Source of the DNA: Paracoccaceae bacterium
GTDB lineage: Bacteria; Pseudomonadota; Alphaproteobacteria; Rhodobacterales; Rhodobacteraceae
Assembly (NCBI GenBank): GCA_030758115.1
Contig: JANREX010000042.1
Span: 36,155 to 100,154 of the forward strand
Length of the DNA: 64,000 bases
Reading direction: 5' to 3'
The position numbers were made by a program, and so were the translations under genes. A model generated the notes under the pieces. That model did not search any database, had not been told where the DNA came from, and saw only the letters and a list, made by a program, of their open reading frames with translations. Each line of letters begins with the position of its first letter. Positions within the stretch are counted from its first letter, which is position 1. Positions 33,173 through 42,070 of the stretch are shown in pieces.

Positions 33173-34102
33173 ATGTTCGAGATCTTTCTGAAGACATTGC
33201 CCTTCTTCATGGTGATCGGCGTCGGTTACGGCGCGGGGCGCAGCGGCTTCTTCACCGAGGCTGCCACGGCCTGGCTGACCAAGTTCGTCTTCTACTTTGC
33301 CCTGTCGGCGATGCTGTTCCGGTTCTCGGCCAACCTGTCGCTGACCGAGGTCTTCGACCTGACTTTCGTCAAGGCTTACCTGCTGGCGACAGCGGTGGTC
33401 TATCTGCTGGTGACGGCCGTGGCCCTGCTGCGCCGCATTCCCATGCAGGAAGCGGCGATCGAGGCGCAATGCGGCACCATCGGCAATGTCGGGTTTCTGG
33501 GTATTCCGATGCTGGCCCTGCTGCTGGGCGAGGCGGCGATCGCCTCGGTCATGCTGGTGCTGGCGGTGGACCTGATCGTCTTTGGCAGCCTGATCGTGAT
33601 CCTGATCACCGGCGCGCGTGACGGGCGGGTGTCCTGGGGCATTTTCCGCAGCATCGGGCTTGGCTTGCTGAAGAACCCGATGATCGTGTCCATCGTGCTG
33701 GGTCTGACATGGTCGGGCCTGCAGATCCCCATCCCCGGCCCGCTGAATGAATTCGTGATCCTGCTGGGCAATGCGGCAACGCCCGGCGCCCTGTTCGCGA
33801 TCGGTGCCTCGCTGGCGTCGAAATCGGCGGAACGGGTCTTTGTCGCCGGGTGGCTGTCGTTCTGCAAACTGGTGCTGCATCCGGCGGCGGTCGCCGTGTC
33901 GGCCTTGATGATCTTTCCGGTCGAACCCTATGCCGCGGGCGTCATGATCGCGGCGGCGGCTTTGCCGGTGGCGGGCAATGTCTACATGCTGGCACAGCAT
34001 TACGGCGTGGCGCCGCATCGGGTATCGTCCTCGATCCTGATTTCGACGGCGCTGAGCATCGTCACCGTCTCGCTGGTGATCGGCTGGATTTCCACGCTCT
34101 GA
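33173..34102 (+). CDS. AEC-family transporter (auxin efflux carrier type)
   Basis: 309 residues, about ten transmembrane helices, starting MFEIFLKTLPFFMVIGVGYG. The conserved substrate-site regions GTIGNVGFLGIPML and PVAGNVYMLAQHYG match AEC permeases, which carry organic acids such as malate in bacteria. The substrate is unknown here. It lies 64 bases after mbfA and 60 bases before the S-formylglutathione hydrolase, all on the same strand, but no functional link is obvious. Confidence 0.86.
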   Translation: MFEIFLKTLPFFMVIGVGYGAGRSGFFTEAATAWLTKFVFYFALSAMLFRFSANLSLTEVFDLTFVKAYLLATAVVYLLVTAVALLRRIPMQEAAIEAQCGTIGNVGFLGIPMLALLLGEAAIASVMLVLAVDLIVFGSLIVILITGARDGRVSWGIFRSIGLGLLKNPMIVSIVLGLTWSGLQIPIPGPLNEFVILLGNAATPGALFAIGASLASKSAERVFVAGWLSFCKLVLHPAAVAVSALMIFPVEPYAAGVMIAAAALPVAGNVYMLAQHYGVAPHRVSSSILISTALSIVTVSLVIGWISTL

Positions 34103-34162
34103 CCTTGTGAGAAGGGTGCCATTGGCGTAGCCATGCCCCAAACGCACAAAGGAGACCTCCCC

Positions 34163-34993
34163 ATGCAAACCCTCTCGGAAAATGCCTGTTTCGGCGGCGT
34201 GCAAGGCGTCTACAAACATGCGTCGCAAGCCACGGGCACAGACATGACCTTTGGCCTGTTCCTGCCGGCCGAGGCCAAGGACGGCCCCGTGCCCGTGCTG
34301 TGGTATCTGTCCGGGCTGACCTGCACCCATGAAAATGCGATGGTCAAGGCAGGCGCGCAGGGCTGGGCGGCGGAACAGGGGATCGCGCTGGTTTTCCCCG
34401 ATACCAGCCCGCGCGGCGAAGGCGTGGCCGATGACGCGGCCTATGATCTGGGGCAGGGCGCGGGGTTCTACGTGAACGCCACGCAGGCACCTTGGGCCCC
34501 GCATTTCCGCATGTGGGATTACGTGGCGGATGATCTGCCGGGCCTTCTGTTCAATGAATTCGCCCTTGATCCCGACCGTCAGGCGATCACCGGCCATTCC
34601 ATGGGCGGCCATGGCGCGCTGACGCTGGCCATGGGTCTGCCGGGGCGCTTTCGTTCCGTCTCGGCTTTCGCGCCGATCTGCAACCCGACGGGGGCCGACT
34701 GGGGCCGCAAGCAACTGGGCGCTTATCTGGGCGATGACGAATCCACATGGGCGCGCCATGACGCCAGCCTGATGATGCGCGAGGTGGGTCTTGATATCCC
34801 GCTTCTGTGCGACACCGGCACCAAGGACCAGTTCCTTGACAACCTGCGCCCCGAAACGCTGGCCGAGGCGGTGATGGCCCGCCGCGCGCAAGCCGTGTTG
34901 CGTCTGCAACCGGGCTATGACCACAGCTATTTCTTCGTCTCCACCTTCATGGAGGATCACGTGTCCTTCCACGCCGAGGCGCTCTATTCGTGA
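34163..34993 (+). CDS. fghA: S-formylglutathione hydrolase
   Basis: 276 residues. ATG 34163 follows AAAGGAGA. Hydrolyses S-formylglutathione to formate and glutathione, completing the pathway started by the class III alcohol dehydrogenase 4 kb upstream. Nucleophile Ser146 is in [11 protein letters not shown], with [11 protein letters not shown] forming the oxyanion region and the catalytic His in GYDHSYFF. It overlaps the following DUF188 gene (GTGA), beginning a run of five closely packed genes. Confidence 0.94.
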   Translation: MQTLSENACFGGVQGVYKHASQATGTDMTFGLFLPAEAKDGPVPVLWYLSGLTCTHENAMVKAGAQGWAAEQGIALVFPDTSPRGEGVADDAAYDLGQGAGFYVNATQAPWAPHFRMWDYVADDLPGLLFNEFALDPDRQAITGHSMGGHGALTLAMGLPGRFRSVSAFAPICNPTGADWGRKQLGAYLGDDESTWARHDASLMMREVGLDIPLLCDTGTKDQFLDNLRPETLAEAVMARRAQAVLRLQPGYDHSYFFVSTFMEDHVSFHAEALYS

Positions 34994-35445
34994 GCATCCT
35001 CTACATCGATGCCGATGCCTGCCCCGTCAAGGAAGAGGCCGAGCGCGTGGCGACCCGTCACGGCATCACGATGAAGCTGGTCAGCAACGGCGGCCTGCGC
35101 CTGTCGCGCAACCCGCTGGTCGAGGTGGTGATCGTCGATGCAGGCCCTGATGTGGCCGACATGTGGATCGCGGATCGCGCCGGGCCGGGCGATGTGGTGA
35201 TCACCGGGGATATTCCCTTGGCCGCGAAATGCGTGGCGGCGGGTGCGCGCGTGCTGAAACACAATGGCGAGGCGCTGACACAGGCCAATATCGGCAATGT
35301 GCTGGCGACCCGCGACCTGATGGCTGACCTGCGCGCGGCAGATCCCTTTCGACAGGGTGGCGGCAAGGGCTTTACAAAGGCGGATCGGTCGCGCTTTCTT
35401 GAGGCGCTGGACCGCGAGTTGCGCGCGGCCCTCAAACACCAATGA
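34990..35445 (+). CDS. YaiI/YqxD family protein (DUF188)
   Basis: 151 residues starting at GTG 34990, which overlaps the fghA stop. Typical YaiI/YqxD features are the N-terminal [17 protein letters not shown] and the central [21 protein letters not shown], a PIN-like fold with conserved aspartates. The family is widespread and its function is not established. The overlap with fghA indicates translational coupling. Confidence 0.88.
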   Translation: MSILYIDADACPVKEEAERVATRHGITMKLVSNGGLRLSRNPLVEVVIVDAGPDVADMWIADRAGPGDVVITGDIPLAAKCVAAGARVLKHNGEALTQANIGNVLATRDLMADLRAADPFRQGGGKGFTKADRSRFLEALDRELRAALKHQ

Positions 35446-35476
35446 CCCCGCCCTTGGCGCGGCAGCGGAGGCAAGG

Positions 35477-36097
35477 ATGAGCGTTCAGGCGGTAATCTTC
35501 GACATCGGCAACGTGCTGATCGAATGGCAGCCCGAACGGTTCTATGACGCCACCATCGGCGAGGGGCGCCGCCGCGCGATGTTTGCCGATGTGGACCTGC
35601 ATGCGATGAACGACCGCGTGGATTCGGGCGGCGGTTTCGCCGATGAAATCGCCCGCACGGCGCGGGAATTCCCCGCCCATTCCGAGGCGATCCTGATGTG
35701 GCACAGCCACTGGCTGGACATGGCGCGCCCCGAGATCCCCCATTCCGTCCGCCTGCTGCGCGCCCTGCGCGCGCGCGGCATGCCGGTCTTCGCCCTGTCC
35801 AATTTCGGGCTGGAACCGTTCGGGATGGCGCGCGGCGTCTATCCTTTCCTTGATGAGTTCGACCGGCTGTTCCTGTCCGGCGCGATGGGTGTGACCAAAC
35901 CCGCCCCCCGCATCTACCAGATGCTTGAGGACGAATGCGGTCTGCCGCCCGCCGCGCTTCTGTTTGCCGATGATCGCGCCGAGAATATCGAGGCCGCCGC
36001 AAATCGCGGCTGGCAAACCCATCTGTTCGACGGACCCGAAGGCTGGGCGCGCCGCCTTGTCGACGAGGGCATCCTGACGACAAGCGAGGCTGCATGA
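35477..36097 (+). CDS. HAD-family hydrolase (haloacid dehalogenase/phosphatase type)
   Basis: 206 residues. ATG 35477 follows GGAGGCAAGG. HAD motif I is VIFDIGNVLIEWQP (nucleophile Asp10), motif II FALSNFG, motif III the lysine of GVTKPAPRIY, and motif IV FADDRAENIEAA. The pattern is that of YihX-type sugar-phosphate phosphatases and 2-haloacid dehalogenases; the substrate is unknown. Its stop overlaps the next gene (ATGA). Confidence 0.88.
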   Translation: MSVQAVIFDIGNVLIEWQPERFYDATIGEGRRRAMFADVDLHAMNDRVDSGGGFADEIARTAREFPAHSEAILMWHSHWLDMARPEIPHSVRLLRALRARGMPVFALSNFGLEPFGMARGVYPFLDEFDRLFLSGAMGVTKPAPRIYQMLEDECGLPPAALLFADDRAENIEAAANRGWQTHLFDGPEGWARRLVDEGILTTSEAA

Positions 36098-37008
36098 ACA
36101 TACCCATCATTCCCTTCGCCGCCGAGGCGCATCTGGACTGGCGCGCCCTGACAAAGGCGCTGACCCATGGCCATACCCTGCCACGGGCCGAGATCGCGGA
36201 TACTTTCCTTTACCGCACCCCCGACACGCTGCTGAACCGCGCGGCATGGATCGACGGTCTGGGGCTGGCGGTGAAATCGGCCACGATCTTTCCGGGCAAC
36301 GCGCAGGCCGGCAAGCCTGCGGTCAATGGCGGTGTCACGCTTTATTCCGACACCGACGGCATGCTTGAGGCGATTGTCGATTTCCATCTGGTCACCAAGT
36401 GGAAGACGGCGGGCGACAGCCTTTGCGCCGCGCTGCGCCTTGCCCGCCCCGACAGCCGCCGCATCCTGATCGTGGGGGCGGGCACCGTGGGCCGGTCGCT
36501 GCGGCAGGCCTATGGCGCGGGCTTCCCGGATGCGGAATTCACCATCTGGAACCGCAGCCGCGCCGGGGCCGAGGCGCTGGCCGCCGACTGGCCCGGCATG
36601 GCGATCGCCGATGATCTGGCGCAGGCCGTGTCGCAGGCCGATATCATCACCTGCGCCACGATGAGCACCCAGCCCATCATCCAGGGCGACTGGCTGCGCC
36701 CCGGTCAGCATCTGGACCTGATCGGCGCCTACCGCCCCGACATGCGCGAGGCGGATGACACAGCCCTGCAACGCGCCCGCATCTTCGTGGACAGCTATGA
36801 CACCACCATCGGCCATATCGGCGAGATCAAGGACCCGTTGGCGCGCGGCGTGATCGACCGTGCCGACATCCTGGCCGATTACTACGAGCCCGAAAACTTC
36901 ATGCGCCAATCGCATGACGAGATTACCCTGTTCAAGAATGGCGGCGGCGCGCATCTGGACCTGATGACAAGCCGCTATATCCTGGACGCCTGGAGGGCTG
37001 CACAATGA
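36094..37008 (+). CDS. Ornithine cyclodeaminase/mu-crystallin family protein
   Basis: 304 residues. The Rossmann motif is LIVGAGTVGRSLRQAY (about 127-142), with the substrate-binding Arg/Lys region VKSATIFPGNAQAGKP near 69-84 and the conserved DLIGAYRPDMREAD. Family members include ornithine cyclodeaminase, alanine dehydrogenase and ketimine reductase; this sequence does not decide between them. It is coupled on both sides by 4-base overlaps (HAD hydrolase upstream, alpha/beta hydrolase downstream). Confidence 0.86.
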   Translation: MNIPIIPFAAEAHLDWRALTKALTHGHTLPRAEIADTFLYRTPDTLLNRAAWIDGLGLAVKSATIFPGNAQAGKPAVNGGVTLYSDTDGMLEAIVDFHLVTKWKTAGDSLCAALRLARPDSRRILIVGAGTVGRSLRQAYGAGFPDAEFTIWNRSRAGAEALAADWPGMAIADDLAQAVSQADIITCATMSTQPIIQGDWLRPGQHLDLIGAYRPDMREADDTALQRARIFVDSYDTTIGHIGEIKDPLARGVIDRADILADYYEPENFMRQSHDEITLFKNGGGAHLDLMTSRYILDAWRAAQ

Positions 37009-37946
37009 TCTGGTTTCTGGTCTGTCTGCTTGTGTTGGGGGCCATCGCGATCTGGCCATTCGCACGCGAAGCGATGCGCAAGCCCATGGATGACGCGGCC
37101 CGGCAGGACGCGCCGGGGGAATTCGCGCAACTGTCGCAGGGCGTCACGCATTTCCGGTGGGTCGGCCCGGTGCGCGGCCCGGTGGCGGTCTGCGTGCATG
37201 GCCTGACCACGCCTTCGATGGTCTGGGACGCGGTGGCACAGGGCCTTGCCCTGATGGGCTTTCGCGTTCTGGTCTACGATCTCTACGGGCGCGGCTATTC
37301 CGACCGGGCACCCGGTCCGCAGGATCAGGATTTCTTCATCCGTCAACTGGACGATCTTCTGGCCGCGCAAGGCGTGACAGAGGATATTACCCTTCTGGGC
37401 TATTCCATGGGCGGGGCCATCGTCTCGGCCTATACATCACGCAACCCCGGCCGCGTGCGGCGCATGATCCTGCTGGCGCCTGCGGGCATGGGGCATGATC
37501 TGGGCAAGCTTGCCAAGTTCACCCGCGACACGCCGATCCTTGGCGATTGGCTGATGCTGCTGCGCTATCCGGGCCTGCACTTGAAAGGCACCGAGGCCGA
37601 GCGCGCCCTGCCGACCGAGGTCGAGGGGATCATCGACTACCAGCAGGCCGAACTGGGCAAGCGCGGCTTCGTGCCTGCGGTGCTGGCCTCGATGCGCGGG
37701 ATCCTGCCCCGCCCGCTGGAAGAGGAGCATCGCGCCATCAGCCGCGAGGGGGTTTCCGTGATCGCGATCTGGGGGCGCGATGATGCCGTCATTCCCCTCA
37801 GCGCCATGGGCCGGCTGGCGCAATGGAACCGCATGGCCCGGCAGGAGGTGATCGACGGGGCCGGACACGGGCTGACCTATACCCATGCCAGCGCCATTGT
37901 CCGTATCATCGAAGCCGGTATCGCCGCCGAGGTGGCAGGCGACTGA
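37005..37946 (+). CDS. Alpha/beta hydrolase with N-terminal membrane anchor
   Basis: 313 residues. One N-terminal hydrophobic helix (MIWFLVCLLVLGAIAIWPF) anchors the protein to the inner membrane. The alpha/beta hydrolase fold has the nucleophile elbow GYSMGGAI (Ser134), the oxyanion region VCVHGLTTPS, an Asp in WGRDDAVIP and the catalytic His in GAGHGLTY. Esterase, lipase or epoxide-type activity cannot be distinguished. It is the last gene of the overlapping run and ends before a hairpin. Confidence 0.86.
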   Translation: MIWFLVCLLVLGAIAIWPFAREAMRKPMDDAARQDAPGEFAQLSQGVTHFRWVGPVRGPVAVCVHGLTTPSMVWDAVAQGLALMGFRVLVYDLYGRGYSDRAPGPQDQDFFIRQLDDLLAAQGVTEDITLLGYSMGGAIVSAYTSRNPGRVRRMILLAPAGMGHDLGKLAKFTRDTPILGDWLMLLRYPGLHLKGTEAERALPTEVEGIIDYQQAELGKRGFVPAVLASMRGILPRPLEEEHRAISREGVSVIAIWGRDDAVIPLSAMGRLAQWNRMARQEVIDGAGHGLTYTHASAIVRIIEAGIAAEVAGD

Positions 37947-37960
37947 TCGGCATCGCCTCG

Positions 37961-37976
37961 GGCGGGTCTTCCCGCC
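37961..37976. terminator. Hairpin between convergent genes
   Basis: GGCGGG-TCTT-CCCGCC (37961-37976), a perfect 6-bp stem extended by partly pairing GCCTC/AGGC flanks. It lies between the alpha/beta hydrolase and the convergent MFS gene. It has no T-tract, so termination may depend on other factors. Confidence 0.55.
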
Positions 37977-39239
37977 TCAGGCGGCCTTGGCCGTCAGGGG
38001 CATCGGCTTTTCGCGCACCGGCAGATGCACGATGGCGCTGAAGGCACCCACGCCGACACCGATCCACCAGACCAGCGTATAGTCGCCGGTCAGGTCATAC
38101 ATCTTGCCACCCAGCCAGACGCCCATGAAACTGCCCAGCTGGTGGCTGAAGAACACGATGCCGTACAGCGTACCCATGTAGCGCAGCCCGTAGATATGCG
38201 CGATCAGCCCCGAGGTCAGCGGCACCGTCGCCAGCCAGAGCGATCCCATCGCCGCCGAAAACAGCAGAACGGTCGCGGGGGTGATCGGCGTCAGGATGAA
38301 CGCGGCGGCCACCACGGTGCGTGCTGTGTAGATGCCAGCCAGCAGATACTTGCGCGGCCAGTATTTGCCCGCCCAACCAGCCGTCAGCGTGCCCGCGATA
38401 TTGGCCAGCCCGATCAGCGAAATCGCGACAGCCCCCAGCGCCGAGGTCGTGGTGATGCCCAGACCGTGCAGCACCCCGCCCGGCAGGATCGGGCCGCACA
38501 TTTCCGTCACGAAGGCGGGAAAATGCGCCGTGATGAAACCCAGCTGATACCCGCAGCTGAAAAAGCCCACGAAGATCAGCGTGAATGACGGGTCACGAAA
38601 CGCCTTGTTCAGGATACCGCCCAGGCTCTGCTCCAGCTCGGCGCGGCTGGCGGGGGGCGTGGGCGCGCGCATCAGCGGCAGAAGGCACAGAACCGCAAGG
38701 ATGGCTGCGGCAAAGACCAGAAACACGCTCTGCCAGCTCATCATCGTCAGAAGCCACTCTGCCAGTGGCGCGCCGAAAATCTGCCCGCCCGACCCGGCAG
38801 CCGTTGCAATCGCCAGGCTCATCGAGCGGTTCTCGTCCGAGGCCGCGCGCCCGACAACGGCCATGATCACGCCGAACCCGGTGCCGGCGATGCCGAAGCC
38901 CACAAGGATTTCATAGAACTGATGCGCCGTTGGTGTCACCGCGAAGGACGACAGCACAAGTCCCGCCGCGTAGAACAGCGCGCCCAGAACGATCGCCTTG
39001 CGGTCGCCAAGCTTCTCGGCCATGGCGCCGAAGAAAGGCTGCCCGATGCCCCAGGCCAGGTTCTGGATCGCGATGGCAAGGCTGAATTCGGCGCGCAGCC
39101 AGCCGAATTCCTCGGCAATCGGGATCTGGAACACGCCGAAACTGGCGCGGATCGCGAAGGACACCATGATGATGGCGCAACCGACCAGCAGAACAGGCGT
39201 GAAGATCGAGGCGGGTCTGGCGGTGGGGGCGCTGTGCAT
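37977..39239 (-). CDS. MFS transporter
   Basis: 420 residues, 12 transmembrane helices, starting at 39239 (MHSAPTARPASIFTPVLLVG). The frame is open another 860 bases upstream, antisense to zapE, which is not credible. Conserved MFS features include QPFFGAMAEKLGDRKAI after helix 2 and GTGFGVIMAVVGRAASDENR. The monocarboxylate/oxalate-type pattern (FGVFQIPIAEEFGWLRAEFS) suggests an organic-anion carrier. The substrate is not known. Confidence 0.86.
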   Translation of the reverse strand: MHSAPTARPASIFTPVLLVGCAIIMVSFAIRASFGVFQIPIAEEFGWLRAEFSLAIAIQNLAWGIGQPFFGAMAEKLGDRKAIVLGALFYAAGLVLSSFAVTPTAHQFYEILVGFGIAGTGFGVIMAVVGRAASDENRSMSLAIATAAGSGGQIFGAPLAEWLLTMMSWQSVFLVFAAAILAVLCLLPLMRAPTPPASRAELEQSLGGILNKAFRDPSFTLIFVGFFSCGYQLGFITAHFPAFVTEMCGPILPGGVLHGLGITTTSALGAVAISLIGLANIAGTLTAGWAGKYWPRKYLLAGIYTARTVVAAAFILTPITPATVLLFSAAMGSLWLATVPLTSGLIAHIYGLRYMGTLYGIVFFSHQLGSFMGVWLGGKMYDLTGDYTLVWWIGVGVGAFSAIVHLPVREKPMPLTAKAA

Positions 39240-39374
39240 TGGGGGCTCCTGGGGTGGTGGCCGGACCTTAAGCCGATGTCTGGCCGCGTCAATTGAGGAA
39301 ATGTGCGCGTAATCCTCACCTTTCGTGATGTCCTGCGTCTTTTCACGGCTTGGGACGCGGGCTAAGGAGGGGGC

Positions 39375-40439
39375 ATGGAAACACTGCTCCAGATATACGA
39401 GGCCCGCGTGCAGGAGGGTCGCCTGAGCCCGGATGACGCCCAGCTTGAGGCGCTGCCCGAGTTCGAGCGTATTCGCGCGGCCCTGGCCCAGCCGGTCAAG
39501 CGTGGCCTGTTCCGCAAACCGCCGCCACCGCCAAAGGGTCTCTATCTCTGGGGCGGGGTCGGGCGCGGCAAGTCGATGCTGATGGACCTCTTCGTCGAAA
39601 GCCTTGAGGTGCCGGTGCGCCGCGTGCATTTCCATGCCTTCATGCAGGAGATCCACAGCGGCATGCACAAGGCCCGCCAGCGCGGGGTCGAGGACGCCAT
39701 CGCCCCGGTTGCCGCCGATGTGGCGGCCGCGGTCAAGGTTCTGGCCTTCGACGAGATGCAGATCACCGACATCACCGATGCGATGATCGTGGGACGCCTG
39801 TTCGAGGCGCTGTTCAAGGCGGGCGTTGTCGTGGTGACCACTTCGAACCGGGTGCCGGATGATCTGTACAAGCACGGTCTGAACCGGCAGATATTCCTGC
39901 CCTTCATCGCCCTGCTCAAGGAACGCATGGTCGTGCATGAACTGGTCAGCCACCGCGACTATCGGCAAGACCGGCTGGCGGGCTCGCCTGTCTATTTCAC
40001 CCCGGTCAATGCAGCGGCACGGGCCGCCATCGGGCAGGTCTGGCAGGATCTGACCGGCGGCGATGCCGAACCTCTGACCCTGCATGTGAAGGGGCGGCAA
40101 GTTGAGATACCCGCCTTTCGCAATGGCGTGGCCCGCGCGTCATTCTACGATCTGTGCGGCAAGCCGCTGGGGGCTGCGGATTACCTTGCCCTGGCCGAAG
40201 CGGCGCGCGTGCTGGTGCTTGAAAACATCCCCGCGCTGGGACGCTCCAATTTCAACGAGGCGAAGCGTTTCGTCACCCTGATCGACGCACTCTATGAGGC
40301 AAAGGTGCGCCTGATCTGTTCGGCCGCGGCCGAGCCGGAATACCTGTATCTCGAAGGTGAGGGCACGTTCGAATTCGAACGCACCGCCAGCCGCCTGCGC
40401 GAGATGCAATCGGCGGAATGGGCGGGCGACGCTGCCTGA
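39375..40439 (+). CDS. zapE: Cell division protein ZapE (AFG1-like ATPase)
   Basis: 354 residues. ATG 39375 is preceded by AAGGAGGGG. Walker A is WGGVGRGKSMLMD (about 59-71), followed by HFHAFMQEIH, Walker B LAFDEMQITDITDAM, sensor TTSNRVPDDLYKHGLNR and the C-terminal LGRSNFNEAKRFVTLIDALYE. ZapE is an ATPase that acts on FtsZ at the division site; mitochondrial relatives assist protein quality control. It is transcribed alone, divergent from the MFS gene. Confidence 0.92.
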   Translation: METLLQIYEARVQEGRLSPDDAQLEALPEFERIRAALAQPVKRGLFRKPPPPPKGLYLWGGVGRGKSMLMDLFVESLEVPVRRVHFHAFMQEIHSGMHKARQRGVEDAIAPVAADVAAAVKVLAFDEMQITDITDAMIVGRLFEALFKAGVVVVTTSNRVPDDLYKHGLNRQIFLPFIALLKERMVVHELVSHRDYRQDRLAGSPVYFTPVNAAARAAIGQVWQDLTGGDAEPLTLHVKGRQVEIPAFRNGVARASFYDLCGKPLGAADYLALAEAARVLVLENIPALGRSNFNEAKRFVTLIDALYEAKVRLICSAAAEPEYLYLEGEGTFEFERTASRLREMQSAEWAGDAA

Positions 40440-40532
40440 TCGGCGCCGCTTTGCCGATGTTGAAATCAACAGTTCTTTTGTATCCCCACGCGGGCTATCA
40501 CGCGCCCATGTGAAACCCTGTCGAGGCCTGTG

Positions 40533-41015
40533 ATGGTACCCTGTTCCCGACGTGTCGCCCTTGGCCTGATGGCGGCCTTTTCCGTTGCGGCCTGCGCGCG
40601 GTCCCAACCCGAAACGGTCGAGGACGTCACCACCCGCTCGACCCCGCTCTATCCCAACGAAACACCCGAGTTGCGCCGTCTGATCGTGGCCGCAGCGCGT
40701 GAAAACGATGTGCCGGTCGAACTTGTGCAGCGTGTGATCGTGCGCGAAAGCACGCATCGCCCCGGTGCACGCAACGGGCCTTATTACGGCTTGATGCAGA
40801 TCCTGCCCGCCACCGCGCGCACGATGGGCTTTCGCGGGCAACCCGCTGACCTGCTGGATGCGGAAACCAACCTGCGCTACGCGGTGCGCTATCTGCGGGG
40901 CGCATGGCTTCTGGCGGATGGCAGCCATGACCGCGCGGTCATGTGGTATGCGCGCGGCTACTACTACGAAGCCAAGCGGCGCGGCATGCTGCGCGAAACC
41001 GGCCTGCGGGCCTGA
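40533..41015 (+). CDS. Lytic transglycosylase, lipoprotein
   Basis: 160 residues from ATG 40533; GTG 40530 is one codon earlier. A lipoprotein signal ends SVAAC (Cys21). The SLT domain carries catalytic Glu72 (IVRESTHRPGA), then NGPYYGLMQILPATARTMGF and the AETNLRYAVRYLRG-type helix. It cleaves peptidoglycan strands from the envelope side. The family is short and single-domain, which fits this length. It ends before a terminator shared with the convergent LysM gene. Confidence 0.9.
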   Translation: MVPCSRRVALGLMAAFSVAACARSQPETVEDVTTRSTPLYPNETPELRRLIVAAARENDVPVELVQRVIVRESTHRPGARNGPYYGLMQILPATARTMGFRGQPADLLDAETNLRYAVRYLRGAWLLADGSHDRAVMWYARGYYYEAKRRGMLRETGLRA

Positions 41016-41050
41016 TCGCTTGCGGGCGAACCGGGGTCCCTGAAAATGAA

Positions 41051-41077
41051 AGGGGGCCGTTGGTTCGGCCCCTCTTT
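41051..41077. terminator. Intrinsic terminator between convergent genes
   Basis: AGGGGGCCG (41051-41059), loop TTGGTT, then CGGCCCCTCT, with CTTTCG following on the plus strand and GAAAG flanking on the other side. It can serve the transglycosylase and the opposing LysM gene. Confidence 0.75.
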
Positions 41078-41099
41078 CGTCTCCTGCCTGCCTTAACTT

Positions 41100-41963
41100 T
41101 CAAATCGTGGGGATCACCAGACGCTGTCCCACGCGCAAACGATCCGGGCTGGAAAGCAAGCCCCGGTTTGCTTCGTAAATGGTCGTGTAACGGGATATGT
41201 CGCCGTAGAATTTCACCGCGATCGCCCCAAGGCTGTCGCCTGAATTCACGGTGTAGAACATGTGCTCGACCGTCTTGTCGGCGCGCTGCACCATGCGCAC
41301 TTCCACACCGTCCCCACCGGGTACGGACGGCGCAGGAACCTCTTGCCCGACAGCCAGCGTTGCCTGTGCCACGATGCTGCTGAGGATGACATGCGTGTCG
41401 ACGCGCCCCTCGGCCGTGACCAAGGCGCGGGGGACGGCGATCTCGCCACGCCCTGCCGCTTCGTTCAGCAGGGCATCGATATAGGCATCGGATTGTCCGG
41501 CCATCAGTGCTTTGGCAATGAGCTTCTGAAGCGGATCACCCTGCGCGGGGGCGGGCGCAGGCTGGCCGGTGAAGTTGCGCAGCCCCGTCAGGGCGTCAAG
41601 CGACATGGCGCGCAACGGATCATCTGCCCCATCGGTGCCGTCGTTGGCCGCAAGGCTGCCGGGTGCAACCCCAAGCTCTGCCAGAACGCCCCGCGTCATC
41701 GTCTGCAAGTCCGTGCCGGCAGCCGTGGCAGCACGCTCGGGCGTTCTGCGTTGTGGGTCTTGCGGCCGATTTTCCGGTGCCGCGATCGGGTTTGCCAGCA
41801 CGTTCCCGCCAGCGGGAAGATAGGCCGCACCGGCCAGCCCGTCCGAGGCGCGGGTGACAGATACGCCATCTGCATCGAACCGCGCGCCTCCGTCCGGTTG
41901 CAATAGGACAAGCGCAACGGTGATGCCTGTAAACAGACTGGCAATGGCAAGTGCACGGAACAT
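41100..41963 (-). CDS. LysM-domain envelope protein
   Basis: 287 residues from ATG 41963, where an N-terminal hydrophobic segment (MFRALAIASLFTGITVALVLL) acts as signal anchor. The frame is open upstream to 42074, but the extra codons are less GC-rich at third positions and probably not coding. A low-complexity central region (about 60-225) is followed by a C-terminal LysM domain at about 238-287 (YTVNSGDSLGAIAVKFYGD ... VGQRLVIPTI). LysM binds peptidoglycan. It is downstream of the rhodanese gene and probably co-transcribed. Confidence 0.8.
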   Translation of the reverse strand: MFRALAIASLFTGITVALVLLQPDGGARFDADGVSVTRASDGLAGAAYLPAGGNVLANPIAAPENRPQDPQRRTPERAATAAGTDLQTMTRGVLAELGVAPGSLAANDGTDGADDPLRAMSLDALTGLRNFTGQPAPAPAQGDPLQKLIAKALMAGQSDAYIDALLNEAAGRGEIAVPRALVTAEGRVDTHVILSSIVAQATLAVGQEVPAPSVPGGDGVEVRMVQRADKTVEHMFYTVNSGDSLGAIAVKFYGDISRYTTIYEANRGLLSSPDRLRVGQRLVIPTI

Positions 41964-42070
41964 GGAACTCTCTACAACTTGAAGGCTACGTAAATAACGG
42001 CCAGCGGCCGTGCGCATGGCGGCATATTCGCCGGCCGGGGTTAGTGCTGCCTGGTAAACCTCTGACATGC

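Noticed and set aside
37977..40100. A 707-residue minus-strand frame joining the MFS gene to an antisense zapE extension
   Set aside because: The upstream 287 residues are antisense to zapE with no homology; the MFS start is at 39239.
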